Of a stretch of DNA of 64,000 bases, positions 45,401-54,100 are shown in pieces. Positions within the stretch are counted from its first letter, which is position 1; the number at the start of each line of letters is the position of its first letter. The stretch lies in the NCBI RefSeq assembly GCF_001565895.1, contig NZ_LSNE01000006.1:190965-254964 (forward strand). Reading direction: 5' to 3'. The position numbers were made by a program, and so were the translations under genes. A model generated the notes under the pieces. It saw only the letters and a list, made by a program, of their open reading frames with translations. It was not told where the DNA came from and did not search any database. This stretch comes from Paraglaciecola hydrolytica. Lineage in GTDB: Bacteria > Pseudomonadota > Gammaproteobacteria > Enterobacterales > Alteromonadaceae.

Positions 45401-46882
45401 GGTAAATATGGTGAGGTTGCCTTAGCTTCTCAACGTTTGTTTGTACCTACTAATCTCTTTGTAGCTGGCAGCGCTGAAGCTATTGCCTTAGCGGCACAAA
45501 ATGCCTTAAGTAAAATCACTTTAGATGATGCTATGAATGGTACATATCCTGATCCTGTTATTTATCCAACAGGCAACTTGTCAGCCGCCAATACCTTACG
45601 AGGTGGTGATACGGTGAGCAGTTTGACAGGGATTATGGATTATAGTTTTAACTTGTATCGCGTGCTCCCAACCGAATCTCCAACCTTTGTAGCTAGTAAC
45701 CCAAGAACGGCAGAGCCTGATTTAACTTTGGGTAACCTTACAATTGCCAGTTTAAACGTACTGAACTTGTTTAATGGTGATGGATTAGGTGGTGGATTTC
45801 CAACTGCTCGTGGTGCAACTAATGCTGCTGAATTAGAACGCCAGATGACAAAAACTGTTGCAGCCTTAGCCGCCATGGATGCTGATATTGTTGGTTTAAT
45901 GGAAATTGAGAATGATGGCTTTGGTGTTAATAGTGCGATTGCACAATTAACTGACAGATTAAATGCCGAAGTAGGTGCTAATACCTATACCTTTGTTAAC
46001 GGTGGTGGGGTTATTGGTACTGATGAGATTAAAGTGGCACTACTTTATAAACCTGGCAAGGTTTCAACAGTAGGTAGCTACAAAATCCTCAATAGCAGCA
46101 ACTCTGTTAGTGACGGTCAAGGCCCCTTATTCGTTGATAGCAAAAATAGGCCTGCTTTTAATCAAAAATTTGCATTAGTAGAAAATGGACAGGAAATCGT
46201 GGTGAGTGTTAACCACTTGAAATCCAAGGGGTCTACCTGTGGTGCAGGAGATGATGATACAACGACGGGTCAAGGAAGCTGTAATCTAACCCGGACTCGG
46301 GCGGCACAAGCTTTAACGACTTTCTTAGCGCAAGAATATGCAGACACACCAACATTAATCATTGGTGACTTAAATGCTTATGCTCAGGAAGATCCTATCT
46401 TAAAAATCAAACAAGCGGGTTATACCGACTTAGCTAATTTGTTCCAAGGTGCAGATGCTTATTCTTATGCCTTTGGTGGTGAATATGGCTATTTGGATCA
46501 TGCCTTAGCCAATGATCTTTTGTTAGACAAAGTGGTTGATACGGTTGAGTGGCATATCAACGCAGATGAACCCATTGCCCTTGATTACAACATTGAGGAT
46601 AAATCCATACAGCAACAAGGTGATTATTATGCGCCCGATGCCTACCGCATGTCAGACCATGATCCTGTGGTGATTGCCATCGACTTAAGTGCAGAGACTA
46701 TCAAAGGTGATTGGGATGGTGACGGTGATGTGGACAGTAATGATGTGCGCGGATTAGTTTTAGCCATCCAACAACGTTTACCCATCGACATGAGTTTTGA
46801 TTTAAATAATGACGGTGTAATTAATATCCTTGATTCACGTGTAATGGCTACCTTGTGTACGCGTGCTCGTTGTGCGGTTTAA
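42431..46882 (+). CDS. Secreted double nuclease (endonuclease I + ExeM/NucH) with C-terminal dockerin
   Basis: 1483 residues. Signal peptide 1-19. A first lamin-tail-like domain (about 21-185; VFINEIHYDN) is followed by an endonuclease I domain (about 202-466) with NREH at 305-308 and DIHHLRPSD from 326. Next come a (GGGDT)5-type linker at 468-492, two more lamin-tail-like domains (from about 495 and 671) and an OB-fold-like region (from about 848). The endonuclease/exonuclease/phosphatase domain of ExeM/NucH type starts near 1101, with MEIEN at 1157, GDLN at 1312 and SDHD at 1408. The end (1425-1483) has two dockerin-type calcium loops: DWDGDGDVDSND at 1427-1438 and DLNNDGVINILD at 1457-1468. 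Both nuclease active sites look intact. Probably degrades extracellular DNA. AGGAGA site before the ATG; a cohesin-like PEP-CTERM gene follows 34 bp later. Confidence 0.9.
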   Translation: MKLKYPALLALFMVPVTQASVFINEIHYDNIGGDVGEAIEIAATAGTDLSGMSLVLYNGNGNKPYGSTISLSGIVADQQDGFGTISISFPSNGLQNGDPDGLALIDASGNVIQFLSYEGTITATDGPALGLTSVDIMVAENNDTTAIGTSLQLVGTGSAYENFSWAASSTSSFGSVNTGQSFTAGGDGGDTGGDTGDTISGSVCTNCPDLLKVKDASTFSALDYYARVQTEIDFNSSAAAIKTAINTVISQDIVQLTYAEVWTALTYTDEDPANTDNVILWYTARSQAKSTNGSGAASTNPDNWNREHSWPKSHGFPNEGQTAYSDIHHLRPSDISVNSSRDNLDFDNSDSPLSESPLNSIDGDSFEPRDDIKGDVARMMFYMDTRYEGAGSDSVEDLVLVNRITSSSEPNLGKLCTLIAWHNADAVDASEQRRNDRIYELQGNRNPFIDNPSWVSTLYPADSCDSAGGGDTGGGDTGGGDTGGGDTGGGETNGSAQLILSGMIDGPLTGGVPKAVEIYVADDIADLSQCGLGLATNGNPGNGQDFTFPAGSASAGSFIYVASETTGFTAFFGFAPDYTNGVANFNGDDVMELYCDGEVIDVFGEMGVDGSDTPWDYLDGWAYRNAETGPDGSTFVLANWSFSGINALDNESDNANAATPFPTATFFALTPEIFISEYVEGSSNNKAIELYNPGVAAIDLAAGNYVLTRSANGGSNVADIILSGVIAGKGTYVIANNQSAAAILDVSDQISGTISHNGNDAYILFKDGVAIDSFGQAGFDPGTQWGSGTSSTVANTLVRKAAVKVGDPIFDDVFDPALEWEGLGKDVFSSLGSHNSGGDTDGEVVELGQCADPATLISAIQGSGLVSPVVGETHVVEAIVSASFTNLSGFFVQEEAADMDADSQTSEGLFVYYSGTLPAVGTVVRLIGKVEEFYEKTQLNVTEAPLTCGTDVVVATSFSLPFADALVPESLEGMLVSSSSELVVTDNYSLGKYGEVALASQRLFVPTNLFVAGSAEAIALAAQNALSKITLDDAMNGTYPDPVIYPTGNLSAANTLRGGDTVSSLTGIMDYSFNLYRVLPTESPTFVASNPRTAEPDLTLGNLTIASLNVLNLFNGDGLGGGFPTARGATNAAELERQMTKTVAALAAMDADIVGLMEIENDGFGVNSAIAQLTDRLNAEVGANTYTFVNGGGVIGTDEIKVALLYKPGKVSTVGSYKILNSSNSVSDGQGPLFVDSKNRPAFNQKFALVENGQEIVVSVNHLKSKGSTCGAGDDDTTTGQGSCNLTRTRAAQALTTFLAQEYADTPTLIIGDLNAYAQEDPILKIKQAGYTDLANLFQGADAYSYAFGGEYGYLDHALANDLLLDKVVDTVEWHINADEPIALDYNIEDKSIQQQGDYYAPDAYRMSDHDPVVIAIDLSAETIKGDWDGDGDVDSNDVRGLVLAIQQRLPIDMSFDLNNDGVINILDSRVMATLCTRARCAV
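43832..43906 (+). repeat. 15 bp tandem repeats encoding a GGGDT linker
   Basis: Five 15 bp units code for Gly-Gly-Gly-Asp-Thr, the last as GGGET. The units differ at third codon positions, so the repeat is maintained at protein level. It forms a flexible acidic hinge between the two nuclease halves. A shorter GGDT stretch lies before the endonuclease I domain. Confidence 0.9.
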
Positions 46883-46916
46883 CTTTGAATATCAAACATT
46901 AGTTGTAGGAAATAAC

Positions 46917-47456
46917 ATGAAAAAATTAATCGTAGTTTTAGCTTTTTTTATTGGTTTTAATGCCAATGCTGGTTTAATCAATGTAGATATCAGTAACCCA
47001 ACAGTATCTGTTGGTGGAACTACCGAACTAAGTATTTTGGGGGCGGGTTTTGATCCCTTCGATACCTTTGAGTTTCAACTTGAGTTTGATACCAGTTTAT
47101 TTAGTATCGATTTGGTTTCGATGGTAAGTGATTTAGGTGATGCATCAGATTTCATTTTTGAAGTTACCGAACAAAGTTATGGAATAGCCTTGTCTTTTAT
47201 AAATTTTGACTTGTTCACTAGCAGCGAGTTTATCGCAGCAAAGATCAATTTAACTGCTATTGCTAAAGGTTCAACAAGTTTTAATTTAGCTAATGTGATA
47301 GTGGAAGATTTTTATGGCCAAGGTCCGATTGATTTTGACATTGATGGACAATTACCTGCTGGCGTAGACGTTACTGGAGCTGTTCCTGCTCCCGCAACAC
47401 TTGGTTTATTCGCAGTGGCATTGACTGCTTTTGCTGGATTTCGTCGTAAAGCTTAA
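46917..47456 (+). CDS. Cohesin-like protein with PEP-CTERM sorting signal
   Basis: 179 residues. Signal peptide MKKLIVVLAFFIGFNANA. The body (about 20-150) reads VDISNPTVSVGGTTELSI, FEFQLEFDTSLFSI, IALSFINFD and AKINLTAIAKGSTSFNL, the strand pattern of cohesin-like domains. The tail is a PEP-CTERM signal, with VPAPATLGLF for the usual VPEP, a hydrophobic helix and FRRKA. Exosortase-processed proteins of this class end at the cell surface. The frame opens 18 codons earlier, overlapping the nuclease gene, but ATG 46917 has AGGA 6 nt upstream. Placed directly behind a dockerin protein, it is the likely anchor for it. Cohesin assignment is by pattern only. Confidence 0.75.
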   Translation: MKKLIVVLAFFIGFNANAGLINVDISNPTVSVGGTTELSILGAGFDPFDTFEFQLEFDTSLFSIDLVSMVSDLGDASDFIFEVTEQSYGIALSFINFDLFTSSEFIAAKINLTAIAKGSTSFNLANVIVEDFYGQGPIDFDIDGQLPAGVDVTGAVPAPATLGLFAVALTAFAGFRRKA

Positions 47457-47477
47457 TCAGTGAATTGATGAGTTAGA

Positions 47478-47512
47478 AAAAGGCGGTTGATGCAAATCAA
47501 CCGCCTTTTTTA
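47478..47512 (+). terminator. Intrinsic terminator of the nuclease/cohesin unit
   Basis: AAAGGCGGTTGA-TGCAAA-TCAACCGCCTTT stem followed by T residues; A/T runs on both sides also suit the convergent acyl-CoA dehydrogenase gene. Confidence 0.92.
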
Positions 47513-47541
47513 ATGTTAGCTCGTAGCTCGAATCTCACTAT

Positions 47542-49302
47542 CTATTGATAATCAAACTCATTGTCTGCTGGTGTTAACAAATCCTCTGCACCACTAAACA
47601 AATTAGCTTTAAAACCTTCTCGGCGTGGTAATAAACGTTTTAGATAAAATGCACAGGTATTGGCTTTTCCGCTTTTAATACTCGCAAAGTTAGAGTGTTG
47701 CGCACTATCAGCCATACTAAGCCACAATATGCCTAAGATTGAATAAGCACTGTAGTGCATATAATCGTAAGCAGCGCCTGCCAAATCAGATGGGTCTAAA
47801 GTAGTTATCAACTTAGAAGTGCTAAACCAATCATCCAAAATATTTTGTGCAAACTCTAAGCTTGCGGGAAGTTGAATGTCGGCAACTAACTTTTCTAGCA
47901 TCTTATGTGTGGCTGCTAACATCAAGCCATTGTCACGGGCTAATTTACGCGAGATCAGGTCCGCGGCTTGAATGCCGTTAGTGCCTTCATAGAGCTGAGC
48001 AATACGACTATCACGCATAAGTTGCTCCATGCCCCATTCACGGATATAACCGTGTCCACCAAATATTTGTATCCCTAAACTACTCACATCGGTACCAATA
48101 TCAGTCATGAACCCCTTACAAATAGGCGTTAAAAATGCGATGACTTTAGCTGCTTCATGGGCCTGTTCAGTATCACCATATTTTTCGATGTCCATTTGCT
48201 GTGCGTATAAATAGGCAAGCGCACGACATCCTTCCGTTAACGCTTTTTGTGTGAGTAACATTTTACGCACATCGGGTTGAAACATGATGCTATCAGCTTT
48301 TTTAGCCGGTTCAGCGACACCTTGTGGCGCACGGGATTGCAAACGCTCACGAGCATAACTTAAGGCTCCTTGATAGGATGCTTCGGCTATACCTAAACCT
48401 TGCAGACCAACCTGAAAACGCGCCTCATTCATCATTGTAAACATACAAGCTAGACCGCGATTTTCGTCACCCACGAGCCAGCCCCTTGCACCATCAAAAT
48501 TCATCACACAGGTAGGGCAGGCTTTAATGCCCATTTTCTTTTCGATACTGCCAACGGATACAGCGTTGGCTTCACCAAGAGAGCCGTCTGCTTTGGGTAA
48601 AATTTTAGGAACTAAAAATAAACTTATTCCTTTTACGCCAGCGGGAGCGTCAGGCAAGCGGGCGAGTACGAGATGGCAAATATTATCTGTCCAATCTTGA
48701 TCGCCGCCGGAGATAAAAATTTTGCTGCCGCTGATGCTATAACTACCGTCAGTATTGGGTTCAGCTTTGCTACTTAATAGACTTAAATCTGTGCCTGCAT
48801 GAGGTTCAGTTAAACACATGGTACCTGTCCATTCACCACTGATTAACTTCGCGAGATAGGTACGTTTTAGCTTGTCATCACCATGTTTATTCACCGCTAA
48901 TACGGCGCTTTCGGTTAACATGCAGACTAAGCGCCAGCTTAAATTGGCTGAGTTAAGCATTTCATGCACAGGTACGGCCATTGAATTGGGTAAGTCTTGG
49001 CCGTCATAATCGGCACTGCCCAACATGGCGTTCCAGCCATTAGCAATATATTCATGATAGGCACTAGCAAAACCGTGGGGGGTAGTGACTTTACCATCGA
49101 CTAAATGACAACTTTGTTCATCGCCTTCACGATTAAGAGGGGCAATAGCTTCTTGGGCAAATTTAGCTCCTTGATTAAGAATTTCGTTAACCAGTTCAGC
49201 GTCAAAATCCTCCAGACCAAGCGCTTGATAGTGCTTGCTGATATTCAACCAGTCATGCAACAAAAATTGCATATCAATTAAGGGGGCGTGGTATTGGGGC
49301 AT
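47542..49302 (-). CDS. Acyl-CoA dehydrogenase
   Basis: 586-residue FAD-dependent acyl-CoA dehydrogenase of the long, FadE-unlike form with a C-terminal extension, for fatty-acid beta-oxidation. Features: CLTEPHAGTDLSLL and KIFISGGDQDW for the FAD/middle domain, FQVGLQGLGIAEASYQGAL, and QIFGGHGYIREWGMEQLMRD with the catalytic Glu expected in YEGTNGIQA. The frame opens at a TTG seven codons earlier; ATG 49302 with AGAGA upstream is preferred. Stands alone; its partner beta-oxidation genes are not here. Confidence 0.92.
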   Translation of the reverse strand: MPQYHAPLIDMQFLLHDWLNISKHYQALGLEDFDAELVNEILNQGAKFAQEAIAPLNREGDEQSCHLVDGKVTTPHGFASAYHEYIANGWNAMLGSADYDGQDLPNSMAVPVHEMLNSANLSWRLVCMLTESAVLAVNKHGDDKLKRTYLAKLISGEWTGTMCLTEPHAGTDLSLLSSKAEPNTDGSYSISGSKIFISGGDQDWTDNICHLVLARLPDAPAGVKGISLFLVPKILPKADGSLGEANAVSVGSIEKKMGIKACPTCVMNFDGARGWLVGDENRGLACMFTMMNEARFQVGLQGLGIAEASYQGALSYARERLQSRAPQGVAEPAKKADSIMFQPDVRKMLLTQKALTEGCRALAYLYAQQMDIEKYGDTEQAHEAAKVIAFLTPICKGFMTDIGTDVSSLGIQIFGGHGYIREWGMEQLMRDSRIAQLYEGTNGIQAADLISRKLARDNGLMLAATHKMLEKLVADIQLPASLEFAQNILDDWFSTSKLITTLDPSDLAGAAYDYMHYSAYSILGILWLSMADSAQHSNFASIKSGKANTCAFYLKRLLPRREGFKANLFSGAEDLLTPADNEFDYQ

Positions 49303-49443
49303 AGTAATTCTCTTATGGTTCAAACAACTCTGACCAGTATATCTGTTTTTACGCTATGTTGCGGTAAACTAACTAATATTTGGTATAAGCTGCGGTGATA
49401 ACTAGATATTAATTGGCTAACATTGCACTGCAAAAATAAGTAA

Positions 49444-49941
49444 CTAATTTATTTGATTAAATAGTGCTCTAATTTCAATTAAATCAACATTATCTACCCA
49501 TTGTTTAGCACTTGTTTCAAAGGGATTAACCCCTTCAATTTTTGCAATTTTATGTTGGGCCCATTCTGGCACAGGGAAATCTTGGATTTGGCTGTCAAAA
49601 CCACTGGTAAGTATGCAATGGTAAATTTGCACGTGGTCACGGGTCTCGCCTAATTTTTCTGCGACTTCGACATTCAGCCCAGTGTTAAGCCACACTGCTT
49701 GATGGGCTGTACATTGCGCTGATTGATTGGCTTGTGATTTGCCAATAGGGAGTTGCCAACCAGAGTTATCAGATGCCACGGCCAGCAATTTACTGTCTAG
49801 CCTGATGATGCAGGCGGCGTTTGCTGGAGGAGCTGGAGTGTAAAGTTCGCTGCTCCGACACATGGGTTCAGCTACACGTATTTTACTGCAGCTAAACAGT
49901 ACAATACCGGTAAGTACAAAAATCATTAATCTATTATGCAA
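49444..49941 (-). CDS. Lipoprotein with a degenerate Nudix domain
   Basis: 165 residues. Lipoprotein signal (MIFVLTGIVL then lipobox LFSC, Cys18), so it is predicted to be membrane-attached in the periplasm. The rest resembles a Nudix fold: AACIIRLDSKLLAVASD, GWQLPIGKSQANQ and NTGLNV. The 23-residue Nudix box spacing is exact (Gly67 to Leu89), but the catalytic and metal-binding positions are replaced: E7 by Gln, R15 by Gln, E16 by Ala, E19 by Leu and E20 by Asn. It is therefore unlikely to hydrolyse nucleoside diphosphates and may be a binding protein. Divergent from the RND adaptor gene. Confidence 0.72.
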   Translation of the reverse strand: MHNRLMIFVLTGIVLFSCSKIRVAEPMCRSSELYTPAPPANAACIIRLDSKLLAVASDNSGWQLPIGKSQANQSAQCTAHQAVWLNTGLNVEVAEKLGETRDHVQIYHCILTSGFDSQIQDFPVPEWAQHKIAKIEGVNPFETSAKQWVDNVDLIEIRALFNQIN

Positions 49942-50076
49942 TTTATTAAGTACACTAAATTTGAATAAGGCTCATTATTACAGCTAACGTATTGTTTTTC
50001 AGCAGTAATTGTTTATGTCAGCGAAATAGCAATTTGCTTGCAGTTAATTTTCTTTACTAATTTTATAGGTCTATAC

Positions 50077-51141
50077 ATGTTAAAAGGATTAAAAGTCTCG
50101 CCATTATTTTTGGCTGCAGTGGCGTTTGTTGTTTTGGTTATTTATTTATATTTACCCAAAGAGCAAATAGTAAAAATGAAGTCTGAAGGACTGACTCCGG
50201 TTACTGTGCATACCATAAAAATAGAAGCCTTTCCCGTTACTGTAGAGGCATTAGGCACGGCGAAAGCCAACGAATCCGTGTTACTGACCGCCCAAACTAC
50301 AGATATCGTGCAGAGTATTAATTTTGATGACGGAGATGTGGTCAAACAGGGCCAGATACTGATTCAACTTAATGATAATGAAGAAAAAGCCCGTTTTAAT
50401 GAACTAGATATAAATTTGCAGGAAGCCAAACGCCAGCTAAAGCGTATCACTAATCTGGCGAAAGAAAGTGCTGCATCTGAACAGTTGCTTGATGAGCAGC
50501 AAGCTAAAGTTAAAGCGATTAAGGCACAAATGGATGTAGTCAATTCACAATTAGACGAATTACAGCTGCGGGCACCTTTTGATGGTGTATTAGGCATCCG
50601 TCAGATCAGTGTTGGTGCCTTACTCAAACCGGGTGATTTAGTGACTACTTTGGATGATATTGCGCTTGTGAAGCTTGATTTCAGTATTTCAGAAGCCCAC
50701 TTGCCTTCAGTAGCAATTGGTCAGCAAATTAGTGCTACATCAGTGGCATATCCTGATGAGGTCTTTACTGGCAAAATCGCGAGTATTGCTTCACGTGTGG
50801 ATCCCATTACTCGCTCTATTCCAATTCGAGCCAACATCAATAATAAACAATTAAAATTACGCCCTGGTATGTTGATGCAGGTCGAGTTACAAAAACTGAT
50901 GTTAGAAACCCTTGTTCTTCCTGAACATTCTTTAGTACCCGTGGAAGATAAACAGTTTGTATTTGTGATTGTTGATGGTGTGGCCAAACGCCAGCAAGTT
51001 GAAGTGGGTCGCAGACGTCCAGGTTTTGTGCAAATAATATCGGGTCTAGAGGTGGGTGATCAAGTCGTGGTAGAAGGAACCTTGCGTTTGCGAGATGGTT
51101 CTAAAATTAGAATTCTCGATTCCGCTAAAAAAGAGGGCTAA
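50077..51141 (+). CDS. RND efflux periplasmic adaptor subunit
   Basis: 354-residue membrane-fusion protein of the AcrA/MexE type that links an RND pump to an outer-membrane channel. N-terminal membrane anchor (SPLFLAAVAFVVLVIYLYL), biotinyl-lipoyl-like halves (SVLLTAQTTDIVQSI and LRAPFDGVLGIRQISVGALL) around a helical hairpin, then beta-barrel and membrane-proximal domains (RRRPGFVQIISGLEVGDQVV). Frame opens 13 codons earlier, but ATG 50077 has TAGGT 6 nt upstream. The pump gene follows after 3 bp. Confidence 0.93.
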   Translation: MLKGLKVSPLFLAAVAFVVLVIYLYLPKEQIVKMKSEGLTPVTVHTIKIEAFPVTVEALGTAKANESVLLTAQTTDIVQSINFDDGDVVKQGQILIQLNDNEEKARFNELDINLQEAKRQLKRITNLAKESAASEQLLDEQQAKVKAIKAQMDVVNSQLDELQLRAPFDGVLGIRQISVGALLKPGDLVTTLDDIALVKLDFSISEAHLPSVAIGQQISATSVAYPDEVFTGKIASIASRVDPITRSIPIRANINNKQLKLRPGMLMQVELQKLMLETLVLPEHSLVPVEDKQFVFVIVDGVAKRQQVEVGRRRPGFVQIISGLEVGDQVVVEGTLRLRDGSKIRILDSAKKEG

Positions 51142-51144
51142 GAC

Positions 51145-54100
51145 ATGCTTCTTTCTGATCTTTCAGTCAAACGCCCGGTTTTTGCCTCAGTTGTTAATTT
51201 ATTATTGGTGGTATTTGGCATTGTATCTGTGAGTTTGATGTCACTGCGTGAATACCCTGACATCGATCCGCCCATTGTTTCCATTAATACTAATTATCCC
51301 GGTGCTTCCGCTTCCATCATCGAAACCCGAATTACCCAATTACTGGAAGATAGGATCAGTGGGATTGAGGGGATCAAAAATATTAGTTCTAGTAGTAGCA
51401 ATGGTCGCTCCTCCATTAGCATCGAATTTAATTTATCCCGTAATATCGACGCGGCATCCAACGATGTACGTGAACGAGTCAGCCGTGCTTTAAATAATCT
51501 ACCGGATCAAGCAGAGCCTCCAGAGGTTTCCAAAGCGGGATCAAATGAAGACGTAGTGGTGTGGTACAACCTCAGAAGCGACAGCTTATCAGTACTGGAA
51601 CTGACCGATTATGCCGACCGTTATATTGTCGATCGTCTCTCCGTAGTGGACGGCGTAGCTAATATTCGTTTAGGGGGGGGGCGTAATTACGCGATTAAAG
51701 TGTGGCTTGATCGTAATGCTATGGCTGCACGTCAGATCACTGTGGCTGATGTTGAAAGTGTCATTCGTTCAGAAAACGTTGAATTACCTGCTGGCGAAGT
51801 TGAATCCATCAATCGTGATTTTGAAGTAAGAGTGGCGCGAAGTTTTTTGACACCGGAAGATTTTGCCAATCTAACCATTAAAGCCAGTGCCGATGGTTAT
51901 CTGGTGAAATTAGGCGAGATTGCTAAGGTGGAATTAGGTTCAGAAGACGATGAAGCCGAATTTCGTGGTGGTGGTGTGAATATGATTGGTTTAGGTATAT
52001 CCAAACAATCCAAAGCCAATACGTTAGAAGTGGCGCGTGCTGCCAAAAAAGCCATAGAAGAAATTGAACATACCTTACCGGATAACATTTTTATCGTACC
52101 CAGTTATGACTCGTCGATATTTATCGAGGCCTCTATTAACGAAGTATACGAAACGCTTGCCGTAGCTGTGTTGATGGTAGTACTGGTTATTTATGTATTT
52201 CTCGGTAACGTTCGCGCAACCTTGATACCGGCAGTGACTGTACCTGTGTCCTTGGTGGCTGCATTTATCGTGATGAACGCATTGGGTTTTTCGATCAACT
52301 TATTGACCTTGTTAGCCTTAGTACTGGCGATAGGGCTGGTGGTAGATGATGCTATCGTGGTGCTAGAAAATATTACTCGACGTATTGAATTGGGTGAGCC
52401 TCCGCTATTGGCCGCTTATCGCGGTGCCCGTGAAGTCGGTTTTGCGGTTATTGCCACCACTATGGTGTTGATCGCAGTGTTTGTCCCTCTGGTCTTTTTA
52501 GAAGGAAATATAGGCCGACTGTTTACTGAATTTGCACTGGCCATGGCTGCAGCTGTGGCATTTTCCAGCGTCACTGCATTAACACTCTCACCTATGATGT
52601 GTTCAACCTTATTAAAAAAACGTGAAGCCTCTACAGGTTTTGCACACTGGGTGGATACTCATTTTAAAAAAATTGAGCAACGTTATTTTAATAGTTTAAA
52701 CACCACCTTACATCAATCTTGGTGGATGGCGTTATTGGTGGCAATGAGTATTGCCGCACTGATCCAATTAGCTTATTTAATCCCCAGTGAGTTAGTGCCA
52801 AAAGAAGACCGAAGAAACTTTTTTATTCAGATACAAAGTGCGGAGGGAGCTAGTTTTGAGTCTAATTCTGCCAACGTCAAAAAAGTCGAAACCATATTAC
52901 TGAAATACTTGGATGCAGGTGAAGTAGAGCGAGTGTTGGTCAGAACCCCAGGCTTTGGTAACTCGGCTGGTATAGGGATTGTGGGCATGCCAATGAAAGG
53001 TGACTTTGAGCAATCTACCTTTGCGGTGATGGATAAAGTCAGTGCTGAGATGTCTGAAATACCGGACATTCAGGCTTTTGCAATAATGCGCAGCGGAATT
53101 TCGGGCGGTGGTATTGGGCGACCTGTACAGTTTGTACTCAAAGGTAATACTTACGAAGATCTGGTTAGTTGGCGGGATATATTGATCGATAAAGCCAGAG
53201 AAAATACCAATCTAGTGCGTGTAGATTCGGATTTCAAAGAAACCTGGCCGCAGTTATTGATTAATATTGATAAAGATCGTGCTGCTGATCTTGGCGTATC
53301 ATTTAGCGATATTGGTCGTACGCTGGAAACCATGTTGGGTCAACGCAGAGTCTCAACCTTCCTTGATAGAGGGCAAGAATATTATGTCATCATGGAAGGT
53401 AAAAAAGAGGACTATCGCAGTCCACAAAGTATCGACAACATTTATGTGCGTTCAAAAACCACTAATAAACTGATCCCACTGGATAATTTAGTCACGGTTG
53501 AGGAACGTGCCACGTCGTCAACTTTAAATCGTTACAACCGTATGCGAAGCATTACCATCAGCGCTAACCTCGCAGAAGGTTACACCGTGGGTGAGGCTTT
53601 GGAATATCTGCGTCACCTTGTTGACACTGAACTTCCAAGTGAGGTGTCAATTGATTACAAAGGTGAATCCCAGATGTACCAAGAGTCTGGTAGCTCGATC
53701 TTATTTATCTTTGCTTTAGCTCTAGCTATTACCTATTTAGTGCTGGCTGCGCAGTTCGAAAGTTGGATCCATCCCTTGGTCATTATGTTGACCGTACCAA
53801 TGGCACTGGTGGGGGCCTTGATCGGTTTATACTTTGCTGGCATGACCATGAATATTTACAGTCAGATTGGCTTGGTGATGTTAATTGGTTTAGCGGCTAA
53901 AAATGGCATATTGATTGTTGAGTTTGCGAATCAGTTACGTGATGCGGGTCTTGAGTTTGAAGAAGCTTTACGACGTGCTGCGACCCAACGTTTAAGGCCC
54001 ATAGTGATGACGGGGTTTACCACGGTGTTTAGTGCGTTGCCTTTGGTATTGGCCACAGGCGCAGGCGCCGAAAGTCGTACCGTTATCGGTATGGTTATAT

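Noticed and set aside
51661-51690. G9 tract as an actual frameshift in the RND pump
   Set aside because: The frame continues normally on both sides with family-typical sequence, so the gene is intact in this assembly.
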